Assembly: GCF_024808815.1 (NCBI RefSeq)
Contig: NZ_JANUCS010000003.1
Coordinates: 129,386-165,301, forward strand
Direction: 5' to 3'
DNA from: Methanosalsum natronophilum
Lineage (GTDB): Archaea; Halobacteriota; Methanosarcinia; Methanosarcinales; Methanosarcinaceae
DNA length: 35,916 nt
Below are positions 1-8,710 of this stretch, piece by piece; position 1 is the stretch's first letter, and the number at the start of each line of letters is the position of its first letter. A program made the translations under genes and the position numbers. Under the pieces are notes generated by a model. That model was given only the letters and a program-made list of their open reading frames with translations, was not told the DNA's origin and searched no databases.

Positions 1-297
1 GCAGAAACAGCTAAAGATGCAATCAATGAAAACGATGTTACCTGTAAACAACTTGTAAAATACCATACAAACTGTAACAAGAGTTTCGGTAAAAACTTAA
101 AATATTCCTTAATATTATCAAAATTGTTTTATCAAAGCCCGAAAACATTTGCTTTAATGTTAGTCCAGAACCCACCTTTATTAGAAAAATTTGTTTTATT
201 GGCAACAAATGAATATAGTTATTCATCGTACATAAAATGGCTTATTCCTAGGATTCCTTACTATAAAGCAAAACAATTAATAAATAAAGCGAACTAG
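1..297 (+). CDS. Geranylgeranyl reductase family protein, C-terminal end (5' truncated by window edge)
   Basis: The reading frame is open from base 1 to a TAG at 295-297, giving the last 98 residues of a protein. The opening residues (AETAKDAI, then NENDVTCKQLVKYH and NKSFGKNLKYS) match the pattern near the end of archaeal geranylgeranyl reductases, where an AA-x-A-AI helix is followed by a Y-x-x-x-W/C-x-x-x-FG-x-x-L segment. These flavoproteins saturate the isoprenoid chains of archaeal membrane lipids. The FAD-binding half lies outside the window, so function rests on this C-terminal pattern alone. The stop lies 11 bp before the endonuclease III start, so the two are probably co-transcribed. 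A TAG end can be pyrrolysine in methylotrophic methanogens, but read-through would meet TGA five codons later. Confidence 0.6.
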   Translation, partial: AETAKDAINENDVTCKQLVKYHTNCNKSFGKNLKYSLILSKLFYQSPKTFALMLVQNPPLLEKFVLLATNEYSYSSYIKWLIPRIPYYKAKQLINKAN

Positions 298-308
298 AAT
301 CAAATTAA

Positions 309-920
309 ATGAATTTTAAACAAATCATTCTTCCATTGAAGAAAGCATATCCAAAAAACAGTTTTTATTATAAGGATGAACCTTTTTATGTATTAATCTC
401 CACAGTATTATCACAAAGAACCCGTGATGAGATTACATACAAATCATCGTTAAAACTAATGTCAAGGTTTAGCTCAGCTAGATCACTATCGAATGCTAGC
501 TTAGAAGAGATCGAGCTACTAATAAAAGACGTAGGCTTTTATAGAGTTAAGGCTCAAAGAATCAAACAAATAGCTAAAATAATAGAAAATGATTATGATG
601 GCGAAGTACCAGATACTTTAGACGAATTGCTAAAACTTCCGGGTGTTGGTAGTAAAACTGCAAATTGTGTTTTGATTTATTCTTTTGGAGTAGATACAAT
701 TGCTGTTGATACTCATGTTCATAGAATCTCAAATAGACTGGGGTTGGTGGAATCAGAAACACCTGAAGAAACTGAGTCGTTATTAAAAGCTACCATACCT
801 AAAAAATATTGGAAAGACATAAATGAACTGTTTGTGCAACTTGGACAGAATGTGTGTAGACCCATGAACCCAAAATGTGATATTTGCATGATCGAATCGA
901 CCTGTCCAAAGGTATACTGA
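309..920 (+). CDS. nth: Endonuclease III, DNA glycosylase/AP lyase
   Basis: The 203-residue protein has the length and all hallmarks of endonuclease III, which removes oxidised pyrimidines and nicks at the abasic site during base excision repair. The helix-hairpin-helix LPGVGSKTA (110-118) carries the catalytic Lys116. VDTHVHRISNRLGL (133-146) carries the catalytic Asp134. The C-terminal 4Fe-4S cluster is complete as C-x6-C-x2-C-x5-C at Cys183, 190, 193 and 199. The gene follows the geranylgeranyl reductase-like gene by 11 bp and has no strong ribosome binding site, which fits translation from a shared transcript. Nothing looks degraded. Confidence 0.96.
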   Translation: MNFKQIILPLKKAYPKNSFYYKDEPFYVLISTVLSQRTRDEITYKSSLKLMSRFSSARSLSNASLEEIELLIKDVGFYRVKAQRIKQIAKIIENDYDGEVPDTLDELLKLPGVGSKTANCVLIYSFGVDTIAVDTHVHRISNRLGLVESETPEETESLLKATIPKKYWKDINELFVQLGQNVCRPMNPKCDICMIESTCPKVY

Positions 921-977
921 AAAATTTCAATATAAAACCTAATATAAGATGATTATATTTAATGAAACAGAGACTTT

Positions 978-1020
978 AATTTAAATATTGTAAATATTAA
1001 GATACTAATAATCATTAAGG
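978..1020 (+). promoter_or_regulatory. Predicted promoter and RBS of the fae-hps/tpiA transcript
   Basis: A TATA-like TTTAAATAT at 980-988 lies about 43-51 bp before the Fae-Hps start, which predicts transcription starting near 1010 and a leader of about 20 bases. An AAGGATG ribosome binding site sits at about 1017. The gene is expected to be highly expressed. Confidence 0.5.
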
Positions 1021-1030
1021 ATGTAATATA

Positions 1031-2209
1031 ATGTTATTGATAGGAGAAGCACTAATCGGCGAAGGCCCTGAACTGGCACATATTGATCTTCTTGCCGGCG
1101 ATAAAAATGGGCCAGTAGGACAAGCATTTGCAAACGGAATGACACAATTATCAGCTGGACATACACCTCTTCTTTCAGTAGTCAGGCCCAACCTGCTTGC
1201 AAAACCTGCAACTCTCATTGTACCAAAAGTGACAGTAAAGAACATGGATCAAGCTTCTCAGGTATTTGGACCAGCTCAAGCAGCTGTAGCAAAAGCAGTA
1301 TCTGACAGCGTTGAAGAAGGTGTTATTAAAAAAGAGGACGCCGAGGACCTTGTTCTAGTTGTAAGTGTTTTCATTGACCCATCCGCATCTGACTATAATC
1401 GAATTTATCGTTATAATTATGGAGCGACCAAACTTGCAGTTAAACGTGCCTTTGATGGATTCCCAGATGTTGATACTGTACTTCATGAAAAAGACCGCGC
1501 TTCACATGCAATAATGGGCTTCAAAGTATCAAGATTATGGGATCCGCCATATCTACAAGTTGCTCTTGATAATCCTAACATTGACGCTATATTGAACGTA
1601 ATACAGCAAATTCCAAAAAGTGATCACGTTATCTTGGAGGCAGGTACTCCTTTGATCAAAAGATATGGGGTTGACGTAGTTTCCCGAATTCGTGAAGTTA
1701 AACCAGATGCATTTATCGTCGCAGATTTGAAAACATTAGATACGGGTAATCTGGAAGCACGAATGGTTGCAGATTCTACAGCAGATGCAATTGTTGTTTC
1801 CGCTTTAGCACCAATACCAACTCTAAATAAAGCTATTGATGAAGCTCATAAAACGGGTATTTACGCTGTAATGGATACATTAAATCATCCTGATCCAGTT
1901 TCAATCTTAAAAAAGCTGGATAAATTGCCTGATGTAGTTGAACTTCACAGAGCAATCGATGTAGAGGACACAGAACATGCTTGGGGTAGCATCGAAGAAA
2001 TTAAACAATTATCACCAAAAATACTTGTCGCAGTTGCCGGTGGTATTAGGGTTCACACAATACCAGATGCTTTAAAAGCAGGAGCAGATATTCTAGTTGT
2101 TGGCAGAGCAATAACTAACGCCAAAGATGTAAGACAAGTTGCTGAAACCTTTATAGAGAATCTTAACAAACCTGAAATTGATCAATTTAGAGTTATGACT
2201 GACTTTTAA
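1031..2209 (+). CDS. fae-hps: Bifunctional formaldehyde-activating enzyme / 3-hexulose-6-phosphate synthase
   Basis: The 392-residue protein joins two enzymes. Residues 1-160 are formaldehyde-activating enzyme, which condenses formaldehyde with tetrahydromethanopterin; the catalytic His17 is present in [17 protein letters not shown]. Residues from about 165 to 392 are 3-hexulose-6-phosphate synthase, a TIM barrel of the OMP decarboxylase superfamily, with ADLKTLD (231-237), VELHRAID (303-310), VAGGIR (335-340) and VGRAIT (357-362). In methanogens lacking the oxidative pentose phosphate pathway, the Hps half is known to run in reverse with PHI to make ribulose 5-phosphate, and the Fae half captures the released formaldehyde. 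PHI is not in this window. tpiA follows 47 bp downstream on the same strand. Confidence 0.97.
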   Translation: MLLIGEALIGEGPELAHIDLLAGDKNGPVGQAFANGMTQLSAGHTPLLSVVRPNLLAKPATLIVPKVTVKNMDQASQVFGPAQAAVAKAVSDSVEEGVIKKEDAEDLVLVVSVFIDPSASDYNRIYRYNYGATKLAVKRAFDGFPDVDTVLHEKDRASHAIMGFKVSRLWDPPYLQVALDNPNIDAILNVIQQIPKSDHVILEAGTPLIKRYGVDVVSRIREVKPDAFIVADLKTLDTGNLEARMVADSTADAIVVSALAPIPTLNKAIDEAHKTGIYAVMDTLNHPDPVSILKKLDKLPDVVELHRAIDVEDTEHAWGSIEEIKQLSPKILVAVAGGIRVHTIPDALKAGADILVVGRAITNAKDVRQVAETFIENLNKPEIDQFRVMTDF

Positions 2210-2256
2210 GCTCAGTCTAACTAAAAAAAGACTCAATTTTTTGGAGGTAGTTCAGG

Positions 2257-2928
2257 ATGAAATCACCGATTATAATTGTCAATTTCAAGACATATGAAGA
2301 AGGAACTGGAGAAAATTCAGTAAATATTGCTAAAGCTTGTAGAGACGTTGGGGAAGAGTCGGGTATTAATATTGCTGTAGCTCCACAAACATGCGATATA
2401 TATAGAATTTCTTCTCAAATTGAAGATATATCTATTTATTCTCAGCATATAGATGGGGTTGGACCTGGAAGCTTTACAGGCCATACATTTTCATCTGGTA
2501 TCAAATCAGCAGGTGCTACAGGCACTCTGATAAACCACTCTGAAAAGCGTTTGAAGTTAGCTGACATAGAATCAGCTGTTTCTGTAGCAAAAAAATCCGA
2601 ACTCACAAGTGTAATATGCACTAATAATGTACTTACAAGCGCAGCAGCCGCATCTTTTGGACCTGATTATGTGGCAGTTGAACCACCTGAACTTATTGGC
2701 TCCGGGATACCTGTATCAGAAGCAAATCCTGATATTGTTCGAGATACTGTAACTGGTGTACAGAACATCAACTCAGATGTTAAAGTACTATGTGGTGCGG
2801 GAATTTCTCAAGGTAAAGACCTAAAAGCCGCACTTGAACTTGGTTCACATGGTGTACTTTTAGCTTCAGGTATTGTAAAATCGAATGAACCAAAAAAAGC
2901 ATTGGAAAACCTAATAAGTTTGATTTAA
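2257..2928 (+). CDS. tpiA: Triosephosphate isomerase, archaeal short form
   Basis: The 223-residue protein interconverts dihydroxyacetone phosphate and glyceraldehyde 3-phosphate in gluconeogenesis and glycolysis. The active site is intact: Asn9 and Lys11 in IVNFKTYEEG, the electrophile His94 in LINHSEKR, and the base Glu142 in VAVEPPELIGSG. The phosphate loop is CGAGIS at 179-184. It is about 25 residues shorter than bacterial TPI, as is normal for the archaeal tetrameric form. A strong GGAGGT at 2243-2248 lies eight bases before the ATG. It follows Fae-Hps, so triose and pentose steps are probably co-expressed. It converges on tyrA with only 19 bp between stops. Confidence 0.97.
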   Translation: MKSPIIIVNFKTYEEGTGENSVNIAKACRDVGEESGINIAVAPQTCDIYRISSQIEDISIYSQHIDGVGPGSFTGHTFSSGIKSAGATGTLINHSEKRLKLADIESAVSVAKKSELTSVICTNNVLTSAAAASFGPDYVAVEPPELIGSGIPVSEANPDIVRDTVTGVQNINSDVKVLCGAGISQGKDLKAALELGSHGVLLASGIVKSNEPKKALENLISLI

Positions 2929-2947
2929 GATATAAATCTAACTTAAT

Positions 2948-4279
2948 TCACACCCTTATTGTGGCTCCAATTCCACATAATAACTGTTCTACTTCATCTT
3001 GAATCTTTTCGGGTTCAAGATCTCCAAATATACATATTCTATAAGTTACACTCAACTGCTTTACTTCAGGCACCTTATCATAAATATCTATAATATCCAC
3101 TTTCAGAATACCATCTACAGTTGAAATAATATTTTTTATAGTTGAAGGATTAGAATTGACTGGAATTAGAACTGAAATGTCTCTATTAATATGCTTTTGA
3201 TTTTCTATTTTCCACTGTAGGAGTTCATCCTCTGATAAAAGCCTGATATTCTCAATTTTAAGATTAGTAACTTTATTGTGTTTTTTAATAAACACTTCTT
3301 TAGGTGTAACTTTCTCTACGGTACCTACGTGCGTTACATTAGAATATAAGTGCAAAAAACCTTTTTCAGTATTAATCGCCTCAACAATTCTGTGGAACTC
3401 AGCTATTTTTTCATTAATTAACTTATCTGACCTTCGAAGAGCTGAAGAAGTATCGCCAAAATGTGTTGCTGCATCTTTCATTTTTGTTATGAATAGATCT
3501 AAATTATTCTCTTTAACAGTCTTTGAAATCTCTGAACACTGGTTAAGAAATGTATCATGCACTTTACTTACTTCTGGATTCTCCATTTGTATCATGGCAT
3601 AGAGATAAGGATTTTGATCAAGTATTCTGCCAACAAAATCAACCATGATCTCATAAACGGGGCTCATAAACCTTCTAGATCTTGCAATATCAAAATCTAG
3701 TTCCATGAATGTTGTTCCAATTGTTATGTACGCAAAATGGGTAAGACCCTGAACAACAGAGACCATATTATCATGTTCTCTGGGATCAATGATCTCAATA
3801 TGAGCTCCATTACTTTCTAAAAGTTCCTTAATTAAACCAAACCATTCCTTTGACCTATCAGAAGGTGGGGTTAAAATAATTATTTGACCATAAAGGCTAG
3901 CAATAGATGGTCCAAACATTGGATGTGCTCCTATGATCTCTACGTCTTCTGGTGCATATTTGGTCATTGCATCAAAAGGTTTTACTTTAATTGATGTAAA
4001 ATCCATAAGTAAACTGCCAGCACTCATCTTAGGTGCAATTTCAGAAATCACTTGTTCTGTTAGATCAATGGGTACAGATATTATTACAATATCACTTTTT
4101 TTAATTTCAGTATCCAAATCATCTACAAATCTGACACCCAACCTTTCTGCAATATCTTTTCTTCCACTTTTTCCCCAGACACTGACATTAAAGTTATTAT
4201 TTTTGAAAAAAATTGAGAACCATTGCCCCATTTCACCAGTACCACCAATGATAAGAACGTTCAGTGGTTTCAATCGCAA
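2948..4279 (-). CDS. tyrA: Prephenate dehydrogenase with a C-terminal FDX-ACB-like domain
   Basis: Residues 1-300 are a TyrA dehydrogenase, which oxidatively decarboxylates prephenate to 4-hydroxyphenylpyruvate for tyrosine synthesis. The Rossmann motif GGTGEMG is at 12-18, followed by SVPIDLTEQV (68-77). GAHPMFGP (117-124) carries the conserved His119. The helical dimer region VQGLTHFAYITIG follows. Residues 310-360 look like a small beta-rich linker. Residues 363-443 (INRDISVLIP at the start, LSVTYRICIFGD in the middle, LLCGIGATIRV at the end) have the pattern of the ferredoxin-fold anticodon-binding domain normally found at the end of bacterial PheT. It may be an amino-acid-sensing or RNA-binding regulatory part; that is inference. 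It is the last gene of the aromatic operon and its start overlaps the end of aroE by 10 bp. Confidence 0.9.
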   Translation of the reverse strand: MRLKPLNVLIIGGTGEMGQWFSIFFKNNNFNVSVWGKSGRKDIAERLGVRFVDDLDTEIKKSDIVIISVPIDLTEQVISEIAPKMSAGSLLMDFTSIKVKPFDAMTKYAPEDVEIIGAHPMFGPSIASLYGQIIILTPPSDRSKEWFGLIKELLESNGAHIEIIDPREHDNMVSVVQGLTHFAYITIGTTFMELDFDIARSRRFMSPVYEIMVDFVGRILDQNPYLYAMIQMENPEVSKVHDTFLNQCSEISKTVKENNLDLFITKMKDAATHFGDTSSALRRSDKLINEKIAEFHRIVEAINTEKGFLHLYSNVTHVGTVEKVTPKEVFIKKHNKVTNLKIENIRLLSEDELLQWKIENQKHINRDISVLIPVNSNPSTIKNIISTVDGILKVDIIDIYDKVPEVKQLSVTYRICIFGDLEPEKIQDEVEQLLCGIGATIRV

Positions 4280-5100
4280 GAATTAAGTTCCTCCATAACC
4301 GCTTTTTTCATAACTTGGATTGGAGGTTTAGTCCCAGTCCAAATGCGAAATGCTTCAGCACCCTGGTATACTAGCATCATAACACCGCTGATAGTTTTTG
4401 CACCAGCCTTTTTTGCCTCCTTTAATAGCTTTGTTTCTACAGGATTGTATACAATATCAAACACAGTTAAGTCCGAGCGTAATATATTTTGAGTAGCAAT
4501 AGTTTCGTTTAAATTTGGTACCATACCCACGGTAGTAGTATTTATTAGAATATCCGCATTTTTTAATGCACTTTTAAGAGAACTTAATTCATATATTGTA
4601 ACATCGTCCGCGTAATCTTTCAAATCATTGCCCAATGAAACTGCACGATCTTTATTTCTGTTAACTATCCTGATACTTGCACCTTCTTCTGCTAATTGGA
4701 ATGAGATTGCTCTTGCAGCACCCCCCGCCCCAACAATAACGACGGTTGAACCCTTTACAGCTATGTTCTCATCTTTTAGAGAATTGAGTGCACCTATACC
4801 ATCAGTATTGTACCCATAGATGCCATTTTTAAAATCTATAGTATTAATGGCACCAATTCTTTTAGCGATGGGATCGATATTTATGTGTTCCATTAAACCT
4901 TCTTTGTGAGGTACAGTTAGGTTAATTCCACCAAATCCCATCACCTCAGCTCCCTTTACTGCAGTCAATAGATCATTTGGTTTAACTCTAAAAGCATGAT
5001 ATTCATTCTGTAACCCAAGATCCTTAAATGCTGCATTGTGCATTTTAGGGGACATTGAATGTTTAACAGGATCTCCAAAAACTCCAAAAACAGTTTTCAT
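4270..5100 (-). CDS. aroE: Shikimate dehydrogenase
   Basis: This enzyme reduces 3-dehydroshikimate to shikimate with NADPH. Numbered from the start preferred here, KHSMSP (13-18) holds the two substrate serines. NLTVPHKEG carries the catalytic Lys66, and YNTDGIG the catalytic Asp100. GAGGAAR (124-130) with NRNKDR further on is the NADP-binding P-loop. MLVYQGAEAF carries the conserved Gln near the C-terminus. I place the start at the ATG at 5100, giving 276 residues, because it forms an ATGA overlap with the aroD stop and gives the usual MK-x-VFGVFGDPV opening. A start three codons upstream, at 5109, is also possible. It lies between aroD and tyrA in one tightly packed operon. Confidence 0.96.
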   Translation of the reverse strand: MKTVFGVFGDPVKHSMSPKMHNAAFKDLGLQNEYHAFRVKPNDLLTAVKGAEVMGFGGINLTVPHKEGLMEHINIDPIAKRIGAINTIDFKNGIYGYNTDGIGALNSLKDENIAVKGSTVVIVGAGGAARAISFQLAEEGASIRIVNRNKDRAVSLGNDLKDYADDVTIYELSSLKSALKNADILINTTTVGMVPNLNETIATQNILRSDLTVFDIVYNPVETKLLKEAKKAGAKTISGVMMLVYQGAEAFRIWTGTKPPIQVMKKAVMEELNSCD

Positions 5101-5789
5101 GTAATCCACTCTATAATTTCTTTTAGTTTATCGATTCGAACTTGCCCAGGTGCTGTAGGATTATTAACATACCCATATGTTAAAACTGAGCCATATATTG
5201 GTGCAATTATCCTTGAATGTTTTCCAATTTCTCCCATAGATATAGCACATATTTTGTGTTCAGTATTCAAAGTAACCTGAAGTAATCTGATGACATCTTC
5301 TTTACCTAAAGGCATAACAGCTATTTTGGTAATATCTGCACGTAAAGTGGCTGATCTATTGATCAGATGCTGTAAGTCACTGTTTGGAGGAGTACTCTCA
5401 AAATTATGATACGAAAGTATCACCTTAGACTTGTTCTTTTTAATCTCTTTAATAACTTCAACTAACACCTGCTCATCAGTAGATAACTCCAGATCAATAT
5501 AATCAACACGTGATGAAATGCTGGACAATATTGATAATCTTTCATTCTCAGAGCCTTTCCAACTCCCTCCTTCTATAGATGAACGATTGGTTGCAATACA
5601 TGTTAACTCGGTCTTATCTTTAATTGAGGTTATCAATTTCATTAATTCTTCAACTGAGTAAGGTTCCATCAGATCTATTCTAAACTCAAGTGCAGTAGCC
5701 CCCATTTTCTTAGCACATATCGCTTGATCAAGAACATTATCAGAAATAGAAGCTATTATCAACGGATACTTAACATGCCCTTTATCCAT
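5097..5789 (-). CDS. aroD: 3-Dehydroquinate dehydratase, type I
   Basis: The type I enzyme dehydrates 3-dehydroquinate through a Schiff base. ALEFRIDL is the substrate-binding E-x-R-x-D strand. From the ATG at 5789, SYHNFEST carries the catalytic His128, and DITKIAVMP carries the Schiff-base Lys155. SMGEIGKHSRI and the PTAPGQ near the end complete the active site. The longest frame begins with TTG at 5804, but the ATG at 5789 has an AAGGA eight bases upstream and gives a typical 230-residue protein, so I prefer it. The 3' end overlaps aroE by the ATGA junction. It is the third gene of the aromatic operon. Confidence 0.95.
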   Translation of the reverse strand: MDKGHVKYPLIIASISDNVLDQAICAKKMGATALEFRIDLMEPYSVEELMKLITSIKDKTELTCIATNRSSIEGGSWKGSENERLSILSSISSRVDYIDLELSTDEQVLVEVIKEIKKNKSKVILSYHNFESTPPNSDLQHLINRSATLRADITKIAVMPLGKEDVIRLLQVTLNTEHKICAISMGEIGKHSRIIAPIYGSVLTYGYVNNPTAPGQVRIDKLKEIIEWIT

Positions 5790-5819
5790 AATTAAGTCCT
5801 TCAAATAAAATAAATAAAA

Positions 5820-6962
5820 TCATTTTTCTATAATAGTTTCTTCAATCTTCATCCCAAAATGGCGACCAGTATTCTCGATATGAACCAATACTTCATCTCC
5901 TTGCTTAACCTCGGCAACAGAGATTGATTTTCCATCCTTACCTACAAGTTTGATAGTCTCTGCGTTTTGAAGTATTGTCTTAACACATTTCCCATCAACT
6001 TCAGCTTCTATTAACATCAATGGTCGCCTTTCGATCTTTACTCTTCCAACAACACCGTCTCTGAGTCCCCCATCCTTATCAACTAGTGTGACCTTGTCTC
6101 CACCTTCTATCTCTGACAAGTAACGTGTCTTATCCCCGATCTTGATATATGCATGAACTGCACCTGCATTAACTCTAAATGGCCTTGATGCGACATAGGG
6201 ACTTTCTTCAGATTCGGATTGTATTAAAAAAAGTCCTTCAGATTGTGATCCTATTAACATCCCTTCACCAACAGTCATAAGATTACAAGTATCGACACAG
6301 ACCCGATCTCCCATTCCTACAGCTTCTACTCTTTTAATCTTAGCAGGCTGCAAACTCACTTTACCTGCACTGAACTTTTCAGTTACAGAAACTGTTTTTT
6401 TGATCTCATCAGGATTATCACTATCTATCAATATACCTTCAGAGCCATGCTCCATTGTTTCCAGTGCAACCTTAGCCTCTTCCCAACTCTTAACTCCGGA
6501 TATGATAGAAACATCTTTCTGATGTAATCCAGCAATAAGGTTCTCTAGAGGTATTACTTTCCAGTCGGTTCCAATAACTATCAAATAATCACATATTTCT
6601 CCCATAGTGTGTGCAAATAGTTCATACTGTTTATTTTGTATTACAACATATGCAGCTACCTTAACTCCCTTCTCTTTTAATTGTGCAGCTTTACTGATAT
6701 CCAATGAACCAGAAAGGTCTTGAGGTATATTTCTTGTACCATCGCCCTCACTGTTTTTTCCAACAACATAAATATCAGCGTTGCTTTTGAGGTTAGCATC
6801 AAAGGCTGCTATAGTAATATCGCCAAGTTCTCGAACCTTTTCAACATCATCTGCATCTACTAGAACACATTTGACACCAGACTCCAACCCCGTAGTAATT
6901 CTAGACTTACGATCGTTCCAACTACCATGATCGGCTTTAACCCAAACTTCTTTTTGAACCAT
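5820..6962 (-). CDS. 3-Dehydroquinate synthase II (archaeal AroB' type)
   Basis: The 380-residue protein belongs to the archaeal family of Methanocaldococcus MJ1249, which oxidatively deaminates and cyclises ADTH to 3-dehydroquinate using NAD, replacing bacterial AroB. The family signatures visible are KEVWVKAD at the N-terminus, RVEAVGMGDRVCVDTCNLM, GEGMLIGSQSEGLFLIQSE, ASRPFRVNAGAVHAYI, YLSEIEGGDKV and the C-terminal NTGRHFGMKIEETI. It is full length. It lies directly downstream of ADTH synthase, the enzyme that makes its substrate, and upstream of aroD, which uses its product, so the gene order follows the pathway. Confidence 0.95.
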   Translation of the reverse strand: MVQKEVWVKADHGSWNDRKSRITTGLESGVKCVLVDADDVEKVRELGDITIAAFDANLKSNADIYVVGKNSEGDGTRNIPQDLSGSLDISKAAQLKEKGVKVAAYVVIQNKQYELFAHTMGEICDYLIVIGTDWKVIPLENLIAGLHQKDVSIISGVKSWEEAKVALETMEHGSEGILIDSDNPDEIKKTVSVTEKFSAGKVSLQPAKIKRVEAVGMGDRVCVDTCNLMTVGEGMLIGSQSEGLFLIQSESEESPYVASRPFRVNAGAVHAYIKIGDKTRYLSEIEGGDKVTLVDKDGGLRDGVVGRVKIERRPLMLIEAEVDGKCVKTILQNAETIKLVGKDGKSISVAEVKQGDEVLVHIENTGRHFGMKIEETIIEK

Positions 6963-7008
6963 AGAAATTAACCTTCTGAATATTTGATATAGTTACATAT
7001 CGCTGTAA

Positions 7009-7806
7009 TCATAAGAATATTTCTAATGCTTCCTCAACTGACATATCTTTATGGACGATCTGACTAATCGCCTTTGACATGAGTGTTGGGTTCTTGTGTT
7101 GGAATATGTTTCTTCCAATAGCCACACCTCTTGCACCTGCATCTAAAGAACCCCGAACCATCTCTAGAAACTCTCTATCAGTTTCAGTCTTTGGTCCACC
7201 TGCAACTACTATTGGTACGGGACAGCCGTTAACCACTTCTTTGAATGAATCAGGATCTCCTGTATACAATGTTTTTATTACATCTGATCCTAGCTCTGCA
7301 CCAACTCTTGCAACATGTCCTACTAGCTCAGGACTATGTGGATTCTCTATCTTCTTCCCCCTAGGATACATCATTGAGAGTAATGGCATACCCCATTCAT
7401 CGCACTGTTCTGCGACACTACCTAACTTATGCAGCTGTTCAGCTTCAGTTTCCGAACCTATGTTTATATGAATGGATACAGCATCAGCACCCATCTGCAA
7501 TGCTTCTTTCACTGTACATACCTGAATTTTATTATTAGGATCTGGACCAAGTGAAGTAGACCCACTCATATGAACGATCAATCCAACATCATGCCCGTAA
7601 CCTCGGTGCCCGTGACGGATCATACCTTTCTGCATAAGGACAGCGTTTGCTCCCCCTTCAGCTACTTTATTGATAGAATCCGCAATATCTATTAGACCGG
7701 GAATAGGTCCATCTGATATCCCATGATCCATGGGTATTATGAACATATTGCGACTTTCCCTATCCATTATTCTTTCAATTCTTATTCTCTTTCCAATCTC
7801 AGCCAT
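7009..7806 (-). CDS. 2-Amino-3,7-dideoxy-D-threo-hept-6-ulosonate (ADTH) synthase
   Basis: This is a class I aldolase related to DhnA, 265 residues, of the MJ0400 type. It condenses 6-deoxy-5-ketofructose 1-phosphate with aspartate semialdehyde to start archaeal aromatic biosynthesis without DAHP. The catalytic residues known from MJ0400 (Asp33, Tyr153, Lys184) appear at a constant offset of six: Asp27 in [11 protein letters not shown], Tyr147 in MMYPRGK and the Schiff-base Lys178 in [20 protein letters not shown] (200-207) and AIGRNIFQH (229-237) form the phosphate site. A GGAGG at about 7813-7817 lies just before the ATG. It is the first gene of the operon, with a promoter and a possible operator directly upstream. 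Confidence 0.95.
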   Translation of the reverse strand: MAEIGKRIRIERIMDRESRNMFIIPMDHGISDGPIPGLIDIADSINKVAEGGANAVLMQKGMIRHGHRGYGHDVGLIVHMSGSTSLGPDPNNKIQVCTVKEALQMGADAVSIHINIGSETEAEQLHKLGSVAEQCDEWGMPLLSMMYPRGKKIENPHSPELVGHVARVGAELGSDVIKTLYTGDPDSFKEVVNGCPVPIVVAGGPKTETDREFLEMVRGSLDAGARGVAIGRNIFQHKNPTLMSKAISQIVHKDMSVEEALEIFL

Positions 7807-7824
7807 AAAACGCCTCCATGTAGT

Positions 7825-7867
7825 ATGCTAACATGTGACATATTAGCATGGAACATATTTATATTTT
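7825..7867 (-). promoter_or_regulatory. Predicted promoter and operator-like inverted repeat of the aromatic operon
   Basis: On the minus strand, AAAATATAAAT at 7867-7857 is a good TATA box. It predicts transcription starting near 7836. The inverted repeat ATGCTAA (7825-7831) and TTAGCAT (7843-7849), with an 11-bp spacer, is centred almost exactly on that position. A dimeric repressor bound there would block initiation. The regulator is not identifiable from this window. Confidence 0.5.
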
Positions 7868-7984
7868 ACCCATGTTTGTTTTTTGGAAGGGAAGATATTC
7901 TGGTCTGCAGGCGAATTGTTACTGGAATAGGTATCAATTAAAACAAATAAAATATATGTTGTAAGAACTGATTGCTCAAACTAT

Positions 7985-8002
7985 ATGGCATAATTATTTA
8001 AA
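7985..8002 (+). promoter_or_regulatory. TATA-like element upstream of the GMP synthase glutaminase
   Basis: The sequence ATAATTATTTAAACG at about 7988-8002 is the best TATA-like element before the gene at 8096. It predicts a leader of about 70 bases. No other clear element is visible in this divergent spacer apart from the aromatic operon promoter. Confidence 0.35.
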
Positions 8003-8095
8003 CGATTTAGTTCTATCAATATCACAAAAAAACCTAGTTTAAAATCTACTTAAAATGTTCTTTATTCGAAATAACTGCTATTAAGGTATGTGTAA

Positions 8096-8665
8096 ATGAA
8101 GACCTTGAAGATATTGATTATAAATAACCATGGACAATTTTGTCATTTAATTCACAGGACAGTTAGGGATTTTGATATGGATACTAAAATAGTCCCGAAC
8201 ATCACCTCAGTTGATTCTTTAATCGAGGAGGAGCCTGATGGTTTGATCCTAAGTGGCGGTCCTTCAATGGAAAGGACGGGGCTTAGTATGGATTATATTG
8301 ATAGTATTGATGTTCCGATATTAGGCATATGTCTTGGACACCAACTTATAGCTAAGAAGTTTGGTGGGGATTATGGAATAGGAAAAAATGGTGGTTATGC
8401 CGCAATTGATATTGAGATTATGGAAGAAGATGATATTTTACAAGGATTAGCACCATCCATATCTGTCTGGGCATCACATGCTGACGAGGTAACGGTTCTT
8501 CCTAAGAACTTTATTCACTTAGCTCGCTCGAACTTATGTGAAATTGAAGCGATGAAACACCCTTCAAGACCTATATATGGAATTCAATGGCATCCAGAAG
8601 TTTCACATACTCAAAAAGGTACTGAACTATTTGAAAACTATTTCAGAATATGTGAACAGTACTAA
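8096..8665 (+). CDS. guaA: GMP synthase (glutamine-hydrolysing) subunit A, glutaminase
   Basis: The 189-residue protein is a stand-alone class I glutamine amidotransferase. It supplies ammonia to the separate ATP-pyrophosphatase subunit GuaAB, which converts XMP to GMP; the two are split in most archaea. The catalytic triad is complete: Cys79 in ILGICLGHQ, and His166 and Glu168 in IQWHPEV. The oxyanion region LILSGGPSM is at 50-58. The length is exactly that expected for the archaeal subunit. The N-terminal MKTLKILIINNHGQFCHLI agrees with the family start. Subunit B is not in the window. It is divergent from the aromatic operon. Confidence 0.94.
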   Translation: MKTLKILIINNHGQFCHLIHRTVRDFDMDTKIVPNITSVDSLIEEEPDGLILSGGPSMERTGLSMDYIDSIDVPILGICLGHQLIAKKFGGDYGIGKNGGYAAIDIEIMEEDDILQGLAPSISVWASHADEVTVLPKNFIHLARSNLCEIEAMKHPSRPIYGIQWHPEVSHTQKGTELFENYFRICEQY

Positions 8666-8710
8666 AATATAAATTCTAAAATTAATAGATTTAATTTAAG
8701 TATATTTGTA

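Noticed and set aside
38-226. Minus-strand reading frame of 62 codons
   Set aside because: It lies opposite the geranylgeranyl reductase-like C-terminus, whose plus-strand protein has family motifs. The reverse frame shows no recognisable feature.
295-297. TAG stop as a possible pyrrolysine codon
   Set aside because: Methylotrophic methanogens can read TAG, but the frame meets TGA after four more codons and no homology continues, so TAG is taken as a true stop.
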